Part shown: positions 1 to 8,684 of the stretch, in pieces | Layout: each line of letters begins with the position of its first letter | How positions within the stretch are numbered: the stretch's first letter is position 1 | Origin: Sphingobacteriales bacterium | GTDB taxonomy: Bacteria; Bacteroidota; Bacteroidia; Chitinophagales; CAIOSU01 | Length of the DNA stretch: 64,000 nt | NCBI GenBank assembly: GCA_027483645.1 | Contig: JAIXUD010000022.1 | Span: 186,001-250,000 of the forward strand | Direction: 5' to 3' | Translations under genes and position numbers: made by a program | Notes under the pieces: model-generated | The model's database searches: none | What the model was told of the DNA's origin: nothing | Seen by the model: only the letters and a program-made list of their open reading frames with translations

Positions 1-1
1 T

Positions 2-307
2 TGCGCCTACAATACCAGCAATGAAGAATTTGATAAATGCGATAGCTGGGAAGACCACACCCTGTTTATTGTTGATGCCCGCGAAACTAAGTTTGACCAT
101 TACACCGATGATATAAAATCGACCTATTTTATAGACAAGAAGGAGTGGAATGACGACATGGAGATGAACCTGTGGTATGTAACCAGCGATGCTGGCAATA
201 AATATACCTGCATCTTCAATCTGGAGGGGGGTGTTATAGCCATGTTGTATGACAATGGCGACGAAAGCTTCATAGTAACCTTTACGATTACCAAAAAATG
301 GAAGTAG
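2..307 (+). CDS. C-terminal part of an unrecognised protein (cut by window start)
   Basis: An open frame runs from the first bases of the window to a TAG at 305-307, giving 101 residues with no start codon, so the gene begins outside the window. The product is rich in Asp, Glu and aromatic residues and ends in a beta-strand-like run (FIVTFTITKKWK). I recognise no family; the composition would fit the C-terminal part of a secreted or lipid-anchored Bacteroidota protein, but the part that would show a signal peptide is missing. A strong hairpin follows 20 bases after the stop, which supports a real gene end here. Confidence 0.7.
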   Translation, partial: CAYNTSNEEFDKCDSWEDHTLFIVDARETKFDHYTDDIKSTYFIDKKEWNDDMEMNLWYVTSDAGNKYTCIFNLEGGVIAMLYDNGDESFIVTFTITKKWK

Positions 308-327
308 CTTAGAAAAGGCTACCAACC

Positions 328-369
328 AAAACAAGAGAAGCGCCTCATACGGGGCGCTTCTCTTGTTTT
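328..369. terminator. Bidirectional intrinsic terminator
   Basis: A 15-bp perfect stem (330-344 with 353-367) closes an 8-base loop and has A residues before and T residues after it, so it can work on both strands. It lies between the converging genes at 2-307 (+) and 397-840 (-). Confidence 0.85.
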
Positions 370-396
370 ATAAGTTTACTAATGTAGCAGTTAGGT

Positions 397-840
397 TTAC
401 ATTACATCTTGCACGGTTTGCTTTTGCTCACGAAAGTCGAATATTTCGCCCTTCTTTTTGCCATCCATTGCTTGGAAGAGCGGAGAATCGGTAGAAATGG
501 TAAAAAAGGTTTTGCCTTCTACTATCACCTTACCTATGCTCACACCCACCAGTACGTTAGTTTTATCGGTCATTACCAGCGCACCATGCTTTACAGTGCT
601 ATGCGCCTGGTTGGGGTCGATAAGTTTAAGGGTGGCGTATGCGGCCGATGCTTGGTCTAGTTGGCGAGAGTACATATCCACGTCGGCAAGCAGCTGCTCG
701 CGCATGGAGTCGGCTTCATCACCAGCCCCTTTTTCGGCGTTGGCGCTTTCTTGCAATTCCTTTATGGTTTCCTTCAATCGCTTAATGCTATCCTGCTGTT
801 GTTGCAGGCCCACATGTAGTACTTGTTCTTTCAGCTTCAT
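397..840 (-). CDS. GreA/GreB-like protein (transcription elongation factor family)
   Basis: The 147-residue product has the two-part build of Gre factors: a charged coiled-coil N-terminal half (about residues 1-66, with ANAEKGAGDEADSMREQLL) and a C-terminal beta domain with the GreA-like signature STDSPLFQAMDGKKKGE. Gre factors enter the RNA polymerase secondary channel and stimulate cleavage of backtracked transcripts. In Bacteroidota, short members like this are widespread and sometimes mislabelled as 3-oxoacyl-ACP synthase. I chose the ATG at 838-840 because the further 60 residues upstream are unlike the family and begin inside the gap. Whether it acts on RNA polymerase or is a divergent regulator cannot be told from the sequence. 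Confidence 0.7.
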   Translation of the reverse strand: MKLKEQVLHVGLQQQQDSIKRLKETIKELQESANAEKGAGDEADSMREQLLADVDMYSRQLDQASAAYATLKLIDPNQAHSTVKHGALVMTDKTNVLVGVSIGKVIVEGKTFFTISTDSPLFQAMDGKKKGEIFDFREQKQTVQDVM

Positions 841-956
841 AATCGGTACAAAATTATCGAAAATCGCTCGTAACAAAGAATGTTGGGAAGGATAGAAATA
901 AAAAACCCTTCCACAACGTGAAAGGGCTCTATATACGCCAAACGGGTTAGCCTTGA

Positions 957-1139
957 TTAGGCCAACCGGTAATTGGTAAAGAAGCTTTGGTATTGATTGC
1001 CAAAAGTACGTATAACCCAAGCTTGCAGCTCATCCCTATCGTTGGGTATAAGCATGCTAAGCGCCTTACGCAGTTCCTTTTCGAACAATTTGTGGTCGAA
1101 ACTTACTTTCTCTAAGATTACTTTACAGTAATCAAGCAT
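957..1139 (-). CDS. Small conserved Bacteroidota protein of unknown function
   Basis: A 60-residue basic, helical protein starting MLDYCKVILEKVSFD and containing LFEKELRKAL and an ELQAWVIRTFG segment. I recall short proteins with this MLDYxKxxLEKVSFD opening from many Bacteroidota, always without a known role, so I placed the start at 1139. In-frame ATGs at 1151 and 1181 would add 4 or 14 residues. It lies 117 bases upstream of the GreA-like gene on the same strand and may share a transcript with it. Confidence 0.6.
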   Translation of the reverse strand: MLDYCKVILEKVSFDHKLFEKELRKALSMLIPNDRDELQAWVIRTFGNQYQSFFTNYRLA

Positions 1140-1439
1140 GGAGGTACTCATAGCCTGAACTATTTGTGGTGAATAAATCAAGAGTTTTAAAGTAACCGAA
1201 AAAACGGCAGATTAACTAACCATTTATAAGGCTTAACTTGATACGAGTTGCTTGCCTTCGCAACGTACTGGATATATTAATACGCAAAACGCCAGCAGCA
1301 CCTCACATTGATATAAACGGGCGTGCAGACAGTAAATTTTAAGGTAGCAATAGTTTAATGGCTTTTTAACGAGGATTAACTTTTACAAGAACTTATGTAA
1401 AGTGAAATAGTATGTTAGATTAAGCCCTCGCTGGATCAA

Positions 1440-1473
1440 CCCCCTCCCAACCTCCCCCTGAAAAAGGGGGAGG
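1440..1473. repeat. C-rich hairpin repeat in a 347-base gap
   Basis: The gap from 1140 to 1486 has no convincing gene. Near its end lies an inverted repeat: CCTCCCCC (from 1451) and GGGGGAGG (to 1473) pair around TGAAAAA, and a related CCCCCTCCC precedes it. Such C-tract hairpins are common dispersed intergenic repeats in Bacteroidota. It sits just past the argS stop on the minus strand and could slow polymerase there, but it has no T run on that strand. Confidence 0.6.
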
Positions 1474-1486
1474 AGCTCAAAAGCGT

Positions 1487-3268
1487 TTACATACGCTCGG
1501 GCACATTAATGCCGAGCAATTTAAAGCTACCTGCCAATACCTTGGCTGTCAACTGGGCCAAACCAAGGCGCAAGTGCTTGGCTTCGGTGGTTTCGGCATT
1601 GGCTATGGAGTGGTCCACATAAAACTTGTTGAAGGTCTTAGCCAAGTTAAATGCATAACTGGCCAGTACCGACGGGTCGAAGTTTCGGGAAGATTCTTGT
1701 ATAATAGCTGGATACTGATAAAGCTCCACCAGCATTTCCTTCTCTAGTGGCGATAGGGTATAGTCCTCAGGCAAATCCAGATCAACCTCACCAATCTTGG
1801 TTTTGATGGATTGGATTCGTGCATAGGTATATTGAACAAATGGCCCGGTCTGGCCTTGTAGGTCAATTGATTCTTCAGGGTTAAAAAGCATTTTACGCTT
1901 CGGGTCAACCCGAAGCATAAAGTATTTCAGCGCGCCCATGCCTATAGTACAGAACAGCTCTTCGGCTTCAGCGCTCTCTGGGTTTTCCAGTTTGCCCAGC
2001 TCCAAGGTTTGGGCCTTAGCCGTGGCTATCATTTCGCGTATTAGGTCATCTGCATCTACTACATTACCTGTCCGGGTTTTCATCCTACCTTCAGGCAAAT
2101 CAACCAGGCCATATGATAGGTGGTAAATACCGGCAGCATAAGGTTTGCCCAGTTTTTCCAACGTAAGTTGTAGTACTTTAAAGTGGTAATTCTGCTCATC
2201 AGCCACTACATATACGCTACGGTTCATGTGATAATGGCCGTAACGCAAGTCGGCAGTGCCGAGGTCTTGTGTAAGATAAACGGAGGTACCGTCGCTGCGC
2301 AACAATACCTTTTGGTCAAGACCTTTATCGGTTAAGTCGACCCAAATAGAGCCATCCTCTTTTTGGAAGAACACACCGCTTTTTAACCCTTCCAACACCA
2401 AATCCCTTCCCAAAAGATAAGTCTCTGATTCATAATAGTCGCGATGGAAATCCACACCTATTTCCTTGAAAGTAGCTTGGAAACCTTCATAAACCCAGTC
2501 GTTCATTTGTTTCCATAGGGCCATGGTATCAGGGTCGCCTGCTTCCCACTGGCGCAGCATTTCTTGGGCTTCCAGCATTAGCGGCACCTGTTTCGCTGCT
2601 GCCTCTTCGGTTAAACCTTGCTCCACCAGTTCTTTTAACTGTTGCCTGTACACTACATCAAACTGCACGTAGTATTTGCCCACTAGGTGGTCGCCCTTAA
2701 TGCCGCTGCTGGCAGGCGTTTCGCCATTGGCAAACTTTTTCCATATCAGCATTGATTTGCAGATGGCGATGCCGCGGTCGTTGTACATATTTACCTTGAT
2801 CACCTCATTGCCGGCAAACTCTAATATGGAGGCTACCGAATAGCCCAGCAACATATTACGGATGTGGCCTAGGTGCAAGGGCTTGTTGGTATTGGGGCCG
2901 CAATACTCCACGGTAATTTTTTGGCCTGTGCTGCTGCCTTTGCCGTATTCATTATTCAATAAGCCGAGGTTCAAGGCATCAATCCAAAAGCTATCGGCCA
3001 AGGTAACGTTCAAGAAACCCTTGATTACATTGAAGGCTACCACCTGCTTTACGTGCTCTTGCAGGTATGCGCCAAGGTCGTGGCCAGTTTCCTCTGGTTT
3101 CTTTTTGCTCACTTTCAGCAAAGGGAACACCACCACGGTATAATCGCCTACGTGCTCTTTATTAGTGCGCTCCAAAGCAATGGCTGTGGGGTCAATTTCT
3201 GCCCCATATAGTTGCTTTACTGCTTTGGCGCAAGCGGTGCGTATCTGTTGTTCAATGCTGATGTTCAT
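1487..3268 (-). CDS. argS: Arginine--tRNA ligase
   Basis: Class I aminoacyl-tRNA synthetase that charges tRNA-Arg with arginine. The 593-residue length is normal. The N-terminal Add-1 domain (about residues 1-110) that touches the tRNA D-loop leads into the catalytic core with GPNTNKPLHLGHIRN, holding the HIGH-type motif at residues 132-135. The second ATP motif appears as GRMKTRTGN, the usual degenerate KMSKS of ArgRS. The C-terminal part (FVQYTYARIQSI, then a helical DALR anticodon domain ending NVPERM) is complete. It is a stand-alone cytoplasmic housekeeping gene with its own promoter-like box at 3302-3309. Confidence 0.97.
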   Translation of the reverse strand: MNISIEQQIRTACAKAVKQLYGAEIDPTAIALERTNKEHVGDYTVVVFPLLKVSKKKPEETGHDLGAYLQEHVKQVVAFNVIKGFLNVTLADSFWIDALNLGLLNNEYGKGSSTGQKITVEYCGPNTNKPLHLGHIRNMLLGYSVASILEFAGNEVIKVNMYNDRGIAICKSMLIWKKFANGETPASSGIKGDHLVGKYYVQFDVVYRQQLKELVEQGLTEEAAAKQVPLMLEAQEMLRQWEAGDPDTMALWKQMNDWVYEGFQATFKEIGVDFHRDYYESETYLLGRDLVLEGLKSGVFFQKEDGSIWVDLTDKGLDQKVLLRSDGTSVYLTQDLGTADLRYGHYHMNRSVYVVADEQNYHFKVLQLTLEKLGKPYAAGIYHLSYGLVDLPEGRMKTRTGNVVDADDLIREMIATAKAQTLELGKLENPESAEAEELFCTIGMGALKYFMLRVDPKRKMLFNPEESIDLQGQTGPFVQYTYARIQSIKTKIGEVDLDLPEDYTLSPLEKEMLVELYQYPAIIQESSRNFDPSVLASYAFNLAKTFNKFYVDHSIANAETTEAKHLRLGLAQLTAKVLAGSFKLLGINVPERM

Positions 3269-3301
3269 TTCGGCTGGGTGGTATCAATATAAGTAAGGCC
3301 A

Positions 3302-3309
3302 CAAAGTTA
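3302..3309 (-). promoter_or_regulatory. Promoter -7 box of argS
   Basis: Read on the minus strand this is TAACTTTG, an exact match to the Bacteroidota -7 element TANNTTTG, 34 bases before the argS start. No TTTG is seen at the ideal -33 distance, so the call rests on one box. Confidence 0.45.
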
Positions 3310-3484
3310 TGCTTTAGCAAGAAGATTAGCTATTACAGGAATAGGTAACAGTCAAACTGGCGTTGGTAATAGTATGGCTTATGGATAATGAGCTGAAATT
3401 GCCTTTCCTAAAAGCACTGGCTTAATGTAAAGAGTATACTTCAAGCCATTCGGGATATTTAAGGGAACGACGGTAATCATCAAG

Positions 3485-4465
3485 TTACTTTTTCTTGTAC
3501 CAATCAATCACCGTCTTTTTCTTCTTAATGTTGCTAGGGATGGAATATACATGCAACTCATCCGTCCCTACCAACCGCACGCCACCGCCATTGCGGAAGT
3601 GATTGCCATCGGCTACAAAAAACTGCTTGCTGGCCGTTTTCTTTAGGGTAAATTTCTTGGTCTCATTGCTGAAAGATATTTCGAATAAGTCGGCGAAATT
3701 ACCGTCCTTGCTCTTGAAGAAAGCGAACATATACATCTTGCCATCAGCACCGGTAAACAGATTGATACCTTGGTAGCTACGCCACCATTTGTCAATCCAG
3801 TCGTCTTTTTCGCCTTTGGTGGGGGTCCAGGTTTGTATGAGTTCAAATCGGCAAGCTGGGTCGCTGAGGGGTTTGGCGTTACTCCAGTAAAAGTCGATGG
3901 TAGCGGCATCCCAAGTAGCTACTGCCAGCAGGTGTTGCGTATCAAAGTGGGTAATGCCCACTGCCCCGGCAGTTTTGGTTTTAAACTCCCCGCTACGGTC
4001 GATGGTCAACGCAGGCGCAAGGTCGCTAACCCCGGGTTTGCTAATATCGAAGAAGAGAATTTTAGAGCTGTTTTTATCCAAATTATCTTCTACGCCAACT
4101 ACTAGAAAGTCGCCAATAACCTGAATGCCGCCCGCATGGTCGAGTGGTGTAGTTGTCATTTCGTGGTAGCGCACCACTTTTTGGGTGGCAATATCAATCA
4201 TGGCGTAGTACGACGTGCTATCGCTGCTGCCGCTTACTATCATATATTCGGTGATGCCATTGGTGTAGTACTGCACGCCTTGTAGGTGTCCGCCTTCTCC
4301 ACGAATTTTAAAGTCAGGATTGTTGAAGGTGATTTTAGTGCGCTCAACTGCTACGTTTTGGAAGGCGGTCGGTATATCGGTATTGGTGGGGTTTTTATCA
4401 TTGGTTTGGGCCAGTAGCGCCACGCTCTGCAACAGCAACCCAATCAACAGCACATAATATCGCAT
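3485..4465 (-). CDS. Secreted protein of unknown function, probably beta-propeller-like
   Basis: The start at 4465 (MRYYVLLIG) gives a 326-residue protein with a clean signal peptide ending near ALLAQ; an upstream in-frame ATG would put 15 non-signal residues in front. The mature part is made of repeated beta-strand segments with alternating hydrophobic residues and turns (YMIVSGSSDST, LVVGVEDNLDK, LLAVATWDAA), as in proteins that fold as beta-propellers. It ends in a Lys-rich tail. I know no named family for it and no catalytic motif is evident. It is alone between argS and the flavin monooxygenase, all on the minus strand. Confidence 0.7.
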   Translation of the reverse strand: MRYYVLLIGLLLQSVALLAQTNDKNPTNTDIPTAFQNVAVERTKITFNNPDFKIRGEGGHLQGVQYYTNGITEYMIVSGSSDSTSYYAMIDIATQKVVRYHEMTTTPLDHAGGIQVIGDFLVVGVEDNLDKNSSKILFFDISKPGVSDLAPALTIDRSGEFKTKTAGAVGITHFDTQHLLAVATWDAATIDFYWSNAKPLSDPACRFELIQTWTPTKGEKDDWIDKWWRSYQGINLFTGADGKMYMFAFFKSKDGNFADLFEISFSNETKKFTLKKTASKQFFVADGNHFRNGGGVRLVGTDELHVYSIPSNIKKKKTVIDWYKKK

Positions 4466-4541
4466 TGGTAAGTTTTTGATAAAACTACGGAATGGACAGG
4501 GGAATGGCAAGGAATCAACGTTAGTATACCCTAACCCTCAA

Positions 4542-5693
4542 CTATCGCAACTCTGCAAACGTCAACGGCGTTTCCGGCACATAGCTTGGGGTGCGGCCTT
4601 GCAGCACTGGCAACTTAGCCTGCGGCAAATGCGGCAGGATGAGTTTGCTTACATACTCGCACTCCTCTATCAACGGGAAACCGGAGAAGATAAACGAGCG
4701 CATGCCCATGTCCATATATCTATCCAGTTTGCCCAGTATCTGCTCAGCGCTGCCACAAAGGGCGCTACCGCAGCCCGACCACGCTTTGCCAATGCCCGAC
4801 CATACTAGCGGCTCGATAAAGCCTTCCAAATCAGCATTTTTACGAAGTAAATCCTGACGGTATACGCCATAAGAAAACGAATCCTGCCCGCGCGAACGCA
4901 AGGCTAGGCCTTCGTCCTCATCCAGTTTGCTTATCAGTTTGCGGGCGTAGGCTTTGGCCTCTTCCTCCGTTTCGCGCACTATCATATGTATGCGCAGGCC
5001 AAAGTCAAGCTTGCGGCCGAAACGGGCGGCGCGCTCGCTCATGTCGCTCATGGTTTCTGCCATTTGCGCTTCGGTCTCCGGCCACAAGAGGAAAACGTCG
5101 GCTTTCTCTGCTGCCAGTTCCCGTGCTGGTTCGCTCATACCGCCAAAGTAGAGTAGGGGGCCTCCGTTTTGTTGGTAAGGTTTCACGGGGTCCGATGGCA
5201 GTTTAAAGGTATAATTTTCGCCTTTGTGGTCAATCACATCGGTATTCCAGCCCTTCTTCAATATGTCAATTATCTCTCCCGATTTTCGGTATCTATATAC
5301 GTTATCTGTACTGTACCCTGGCAAATCGGAAGAGATGATGTTGATGATAAGCCTGCCCTCCAACTCATGGTCGATGCCTGCCAAAATACGCCCCAGCATG
5401 GGCGGGTGGATCTCGCCCATGCGCACGGCTACAATGGGTTGTATCTGCTTTAGCTCCTTGGCAATACCTGCAGCAAAAAACAGCGGGTCCAACCCAACCG
5501 TATACGCCGATGGCAGTAAAATGCTATCAAAACCCGCTTCATCAGCTTTTTTGATGATGGCAGCACAATGCTCAAAGTTGCTGCGGCGGTCGTTGTCCAA
5601 CTCACCCAAATATTGTGTATCCCCATTGCAAAGATCTACAAACCAACCTACTTCGGCCACACGCTCGTTGGTGCGTATTATGGGTGTATTCAT
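4542..5693 (-). CDS. LLM-class flavin-dependent monooxygenase, alkanesulfonate monooxygenase-like
   Basis: The 383-residue product matches the luciferase-like (SsuD) family in length and layout: an N-terminal strand with EVGWFVDL, the ADEAGFDSILLPSAY segment, the flavin-region motifs RLIINIISSD and LLYFGGMSEPA, and the insertion-region helices. SsuD-type enzymes use FMNH2 from a partner reductase and O2 to oxidise small substrates such as alkanesulfonates. No ABC sulfonate transporter or FMN reductase is next to it, so the substrate is open. Its upstream neighbour on the same strand is a FAD/NAD(P)-binding protein only 75 bases away, suggesting a joint oxidation pathway. Confidence 0.85.
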   Translation of the reverse strand: MNTPIIRTNERVAEVGWFVDLCNGDTQYLGELDNDRRSNFEHCAAIIKKADEAGFDSILLPSAYTVGLDPLFFAAGIAKELKQIQPIVAVRMGEIHPPMLGRILAGIDHELEGRLIINIISSDLPGYSTDNVYRYRKSGEIIDILKKGWNTDVIDHKGENYTFKLPSDPVKPYQQNGGPLLYFGGMSEPARELAAEKADVFLLWPETEAQMAETMSDMSERAARFGRKLDFGLRIHMIVRETEEEAKAYARKLISKLDEDEGLALRSRGQDSFSYGVYRQDLLRKNADLEGFIEPLVWSGIGKAWSGCGSALCGSAEQILGKLDRYMDMGMRSFIFSGFPLIEECEYVSKLILPHLPQAKLPVLQGRTPSYVPETPLTFAELR

Positions 5694-5767
5694 ATCTTAG
5701 GCATAGTATTCAGTGGTCAATGTTTGGTTGCAATTTTTCATATTCCATTGTATAGAGGATTTGGATT

Positions 5768-7153
5768 CTAGGTAACTACTATTGACTTGGCTAAAATTAC
5801 CTTGGGCAAGGCTTCGGCTTGTTGCCGTATCTCCCGCAGGGCCGTGCTTTCCCAAAGGTTTCCTTTCCTCAATGAGCCCATGGCAAACAATCCCTTTTGT
5901 ACTTGCCCGTTGGCATTTATCACTTCGCCTTTTTCGTTGGTGTTCAATCCCATTTCTAGTGGCCCAGTAGCAGCCGCGCCGCTTTGTATAAGTTGTTCCA
6001 TTAGCGGATCGCCGCAGCGGCTAAGATCGGTTACGGGGCCAGTGCAGTTTACTATCAGGTCTGTATCAAAGCTCACTCTGGCTTGGGTGTGGCGTGGGCG
6101 GTAGGTTACCGTTACCTTACCGTTCGTGCTATTGTCAATGTCGGTAATCCTGCCTTTCAACAATTGCAACCTGCCGGCGGCAATCAGGTTTTGTATCAAT
6201 TGGTACGAAAACTGTGGCACTCGGTGGCGGTGTACTTCCCAATAAGGCTGAACGTGGCGTAGAAAACGTTGTTTTTCTTCGTCCGTTAATGCCTGCCACA
6301 GCGCCGGTATTTGCGGGCGGATGTTATGGAATATGGTGCGCCAGCCGCTGCCATGCGCCTCAGCCTCCTTAGCCAAGGCGCGGAAAGCCGTCAACTGCTT
6401 GTAAACCGATGGATTGATAGTTAGCGTAAGGTGGTTGTGCGGCTCGGGAACCTCTGGCAATGGTATTAGCCCATGGCGCGATAGTACGCGTATTTGGCCT
6501 TTAAAACCCTGCTTATCCAGCTCTATAATGGCATCCACCATACTTAGCCCGCTGCCAACAATTAACACTTGTTTTCGCGAATCGATGTGCGGCAAGCCTT
6601 TCCAAGAGTGTACAATCGGCAAATCTAAATCGCGGCAATGCTCAGGCAAAAAGATGGCCTTTTGTGGTGGCACATTACCCGATGCTAGTATAACTTGGTG
6701 GTAATGATTGTTACCCTCGGCCGATTCTACATCATAGCCATCGCCTGCAGGTATTATGGCAGTTACTTTGTTCTTTGCTATTGCTATATGGTGAAGGTCC
6801 CCCGTTTCGGCTACTATATTATTAAAAGTGTCTTTTAGATAATCGCCAAAAACTTTCCGGGGTACGTAGTTGTCTCTTTCAATACCATATATGCAAACCT
6901 TGATGCGTTGCTCGTCTTCCCGAAGCCAGTGGTAAAAGTGGTCGGGCTGGTTGCTGAATAAACTCATGCGGTCAATCGGCACGTTCAGCGGTTGGTAAAT
7001 GTTGTTTTTGGTATAGGCCGCACCGCGGTTTAATTGTTGCGCTTCCTGCTCATAAAGGGTAATGTGCACGGGCACTTCCTGCCTTAAAAGGTTAATGGCT
7101 GTAAGCGTACCGCTAAGGCCGCTTCCTATTATGGCAATGGTGTTATGGCTCAT
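5768..7153 (-). CDS. FAD/NAD(P)-binding protein (NAD_binding_9-type flavoprotein)
   Basis: The 461-residue product starts with a Rossmann FAD motif (IIGSGLSGTLTAINLL, GxGxxG near residue 10), followed by the RGAAYTKNNIYQPLNVP segment typical of this family. A second dinucleotide motif, VLIVGSGLSMVDAI, lies near residue 200 and a late NCTGP motif contacts FAD. Family members are soluble flavoproteins of mostly unknown substrate, often annotated as hydroxylase-like or pyridine nucleotide-disulfide oxidoreductase-like. It lies upstream of the LLM monooxygenase on the same strand, so it might act on the same substrate or supply reduced flavin. The latter is inference only. Confidence 0.8.
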   Translation of the reverse strand: MSHNTIAIIGSGLSGTLTAINLLRQEVPVHITLYEQEAQQLNRGAAYTKNNIYQPLNVPIDRMSLFSNQPDHFYHWLREDEQRIKVCIYGIERDNYVPRKVFGDYLKDTFNNIVAETGDLHHIAIAKNKVTAIIPAGDGYDVESAEGNNHYHQVILASGNVPPQKAIFLPEHCRDLDLPIVHSWKGLPHIDSRKQVLIVGSGLSMVDAIIELDKQGFKGQIRVLSRHGLIPLPEVPEPHNHLTLTINPSVYKQLTAFRALAKEAEAHGSGWRTIFHNIRPQIPALWQALTDEEKQRFLRHVQPYWEVHRHRVPQFSYQLIQNLIAAGRLQLLKGRITDIDNSTNGKVTVTYRPRHTQARVSFDTDLIVNCTGPVTDLSRCGDPLMEQLIQSGAAATGPLEMGLNTNEKGEVINANGQVQKGLFAMGSLRKGNLWESTALREIRQQAEALPKVILAKSIVVT

Positions 7154-7193
7154 ATATTGGATGATGTCAACGAAATTACTAAAAGTCTATGGA

Positions 7194-7224
7194 TTTGGTA
7201 GGGTAATAGGAAAAATTAACTTTG
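7194..7224 (+). promoter_or_regulatory. Bacteroidota promoter for rdgB
   Basis: TTTG at 7194-7197, a 19-base spacer, then TAACTTTG at 7217-7224: an exact fit to the consensus TTTG-N19-TANNTTTG. A second -7-like box (TATTTTTG, 7290-7297) lies 18 bases before the ATG at 7316, so there may be two start points. Confidence 0.65.
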
Positions 7225-7315
7225 AATTAGTAAGTGAGAGTTGTTAACAATTGTGCGAAACGTATACCGATTGAAAGAGTTGAGGGTGATATTTTTGTAC
7301 CAAACCTCTCTCCCC

Positions 7316-7900
7316 ATGTACCAAGGAACCCTCATTTTCGCTACTGGTAACGCCAACAAAGTAAAGGAAGTACAAGTCTTGGTGGGTGATGATGTCCAAA
7401 TAAAAAGCCTCCACGACCTCAACCATTTTGATGAGTTGAGCGAAACCCATGATACGCTGGAGGCTAATGCGCTGGAGAAAGCACAGTTTATCTTTGAAAA
7501 GTACGGACAAAACTGCTTTAGCGAGGATACGGGCTTAGAGGTGGAAGCACTAAATGGTGAGCCGGGTGTTTACTCAGCGCGCTATGCCGGACCCGATAAA
7601 GGGGCGGACGATAACATGGAACTGCTGTTGAAAAATCTCGAAGGCATAACTAACCGAAAAGCGCGTTTCCGTACTGTCATTTCCCTCATTATTGATGCTA
7701 AAGAATATCGCTTTGAAGGGGTGGCAGAAGGGCATGTTTTGGAGGGTAGGAGAGGGGCGCACGGTTTTGGGTACGATCCGGTGTTTCAACCCATTGGTTA
7801 TGAGCGTACTTATGCCGAAATGAGCCTCGAAGAAAAGGCCCCAATTAGCCATCGCGGGAAGGCTGTAAAACAGTTAGTTACGTTTTTGAAAAATTTTTAG
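7316..7900 (+). CDS. rdgB: XTP/dITP diphosphatase (non-canonical purine NTP pyrophosphatase)
   Basis: RdgB/HAM1 enzymes hydrolyse dITP, XTP and ITP to the monophosphates and keep deaminated purines out of DNA and RNA. The 194-residue product has the family's marks in order: FATGNANK near residue 8, SEDTGLEVEALNGEPG with the Mg-binding acidic residues, GFGYDPVFQP and the C-terminal SHRGKA. I chose the ATG at 7316 because the family motif begins seven residues later and a TTG start at 7241 would add 25 residues unlike the family. The promoter upstream and the following gap show a single-gene unit. Confidence 0.95.
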   Translation: MYQGTLIFATGNANKVKEVQVLVGDDVQIKSLHDLNHFDELSETHDTLEANALEKAQFIFEKYGQNCFSEDTGLEVEALNGEPGVYSARYAGPDKGADDNMELLLKNLEGITNRKARFRTVISLIIDAKEYRFEGVAEGHVLEGRRGAHGFGYDPVFQPIGYERTYAEMSLEEKAPISHRGKAVKQLVTFLKNF

Positions 7901-7969
7901 TAAAAAGTTTCAAAAACTATTGTAACTGCGAAAGTTTCTTTGTAATATTAAATCATATTCCCCTCTCTT

Positions 7970-8551
7970 ATGAAATTCGGGTTCATCGGCTCATATTCGG
8001 AAGACCAAATCATCAACGGTTGTATCGTTGGTGACCGTACAGCGCAACAAACGCTGTACAGTAGGTATTCGCCGAAGATGTTCGCCATCTGCCTGCGTTA
8101 CGCCAAAGATTACCACAGCGCTGAGGATATTTTGCAAGAGGGTTTTATCAAAGTTTTCCGCTACATCTCCAACTTCCGCCGTGAAGGTTCTTTCGAGGGC
8201 TGGATGCGCCGCATATTCGTAAATACTGCTATTGAGCACCTGCGTAAAGCAGTTAGCCTCTACTCCATTGTGGATGATGAGGATAAGCCAATGGACATCC
8301 TTGACGAGAGTGCCTTTGATGAGCTGGATTACCAAGATTTGCTTAACATGGTTCAGAGCCTTTCCCCTGGCTACCGCACCGTATTCAACCTATATGTGGT
8401 TGAAGGTTACAGCCACAAAGAAATCGCCAAGTTGCTCAATATCAACGAAGGCACTTCCAAATCTCAACTGGCCCGTGCCCGCATGATTCTCCAAAAGAAA
8501 GTGGAGCAATCACAGCGACTTCCTATGGAGGGAACTTCTGATTGGGGTTAA
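7970..8551 (+). CDS. ECF-type RNA polymerase sigma factor
   Basis: A 193-residue sigma-70 family protein of the extracytoplasmic-function type. Region 2 covers about residues 25-95 (LYSRYSPKMFAICLRYAKDYHSAEDILQEGF split over helices, with the AEDILQE core-binding motif), and region 4 covers about residues 125-180 (LSPGYRTVFNLYVVEGYSHKEIAKLL followed by NEGTSKSQLARAR). It has neither region 1 nor region 3. No anti-sigma factor is adjacent; the next gene is a metal exporter, which might be a target or unrelated. Regulation is not visible. Confidence 0.93.
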   Translation: MKFGFIGSYSEDQIINGCIVGDRTAQQTLYSRYSPKMFAICLRYAKDYHSAEDILQEGFIKVFRYISNFRREGSFEGWMRRIFVNTAIEHLRKAVSLYSIVDDEDKPMDILDESAFDELDYQDLLNMVQSLSPGYRTVFNLYVVEGYSHKEIAKLLNINEGTSKSQLARARMILQKKVEQSQRLPMEGTSDWG

Positions 8552-8684
8552 TTGAGTATCGAATACAGTTCCTCTATTATTTTCATTTACCCATTGTATT
8601 TCTCCCCACGGCAAGGTAGTTTGTTACCGTTACGTTCAATTCTGTTTGCACCGCTGGTACGTCAAAAACCCGTATTTTCACTGC

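Noticed and set aside
841-1020. 60-residue N-terminal extension of the GreA-like protein
   Set aside because: The added residues do not resemble the family and lie in the intergenic gap; the start MKLKEQV at 840 fits the coiled coil.
4542-5693. Bacterial luciferase
   Set aside because: The length and motifs fit the SsuD-like branch of the luciferase-like family, and no lux genes are present.
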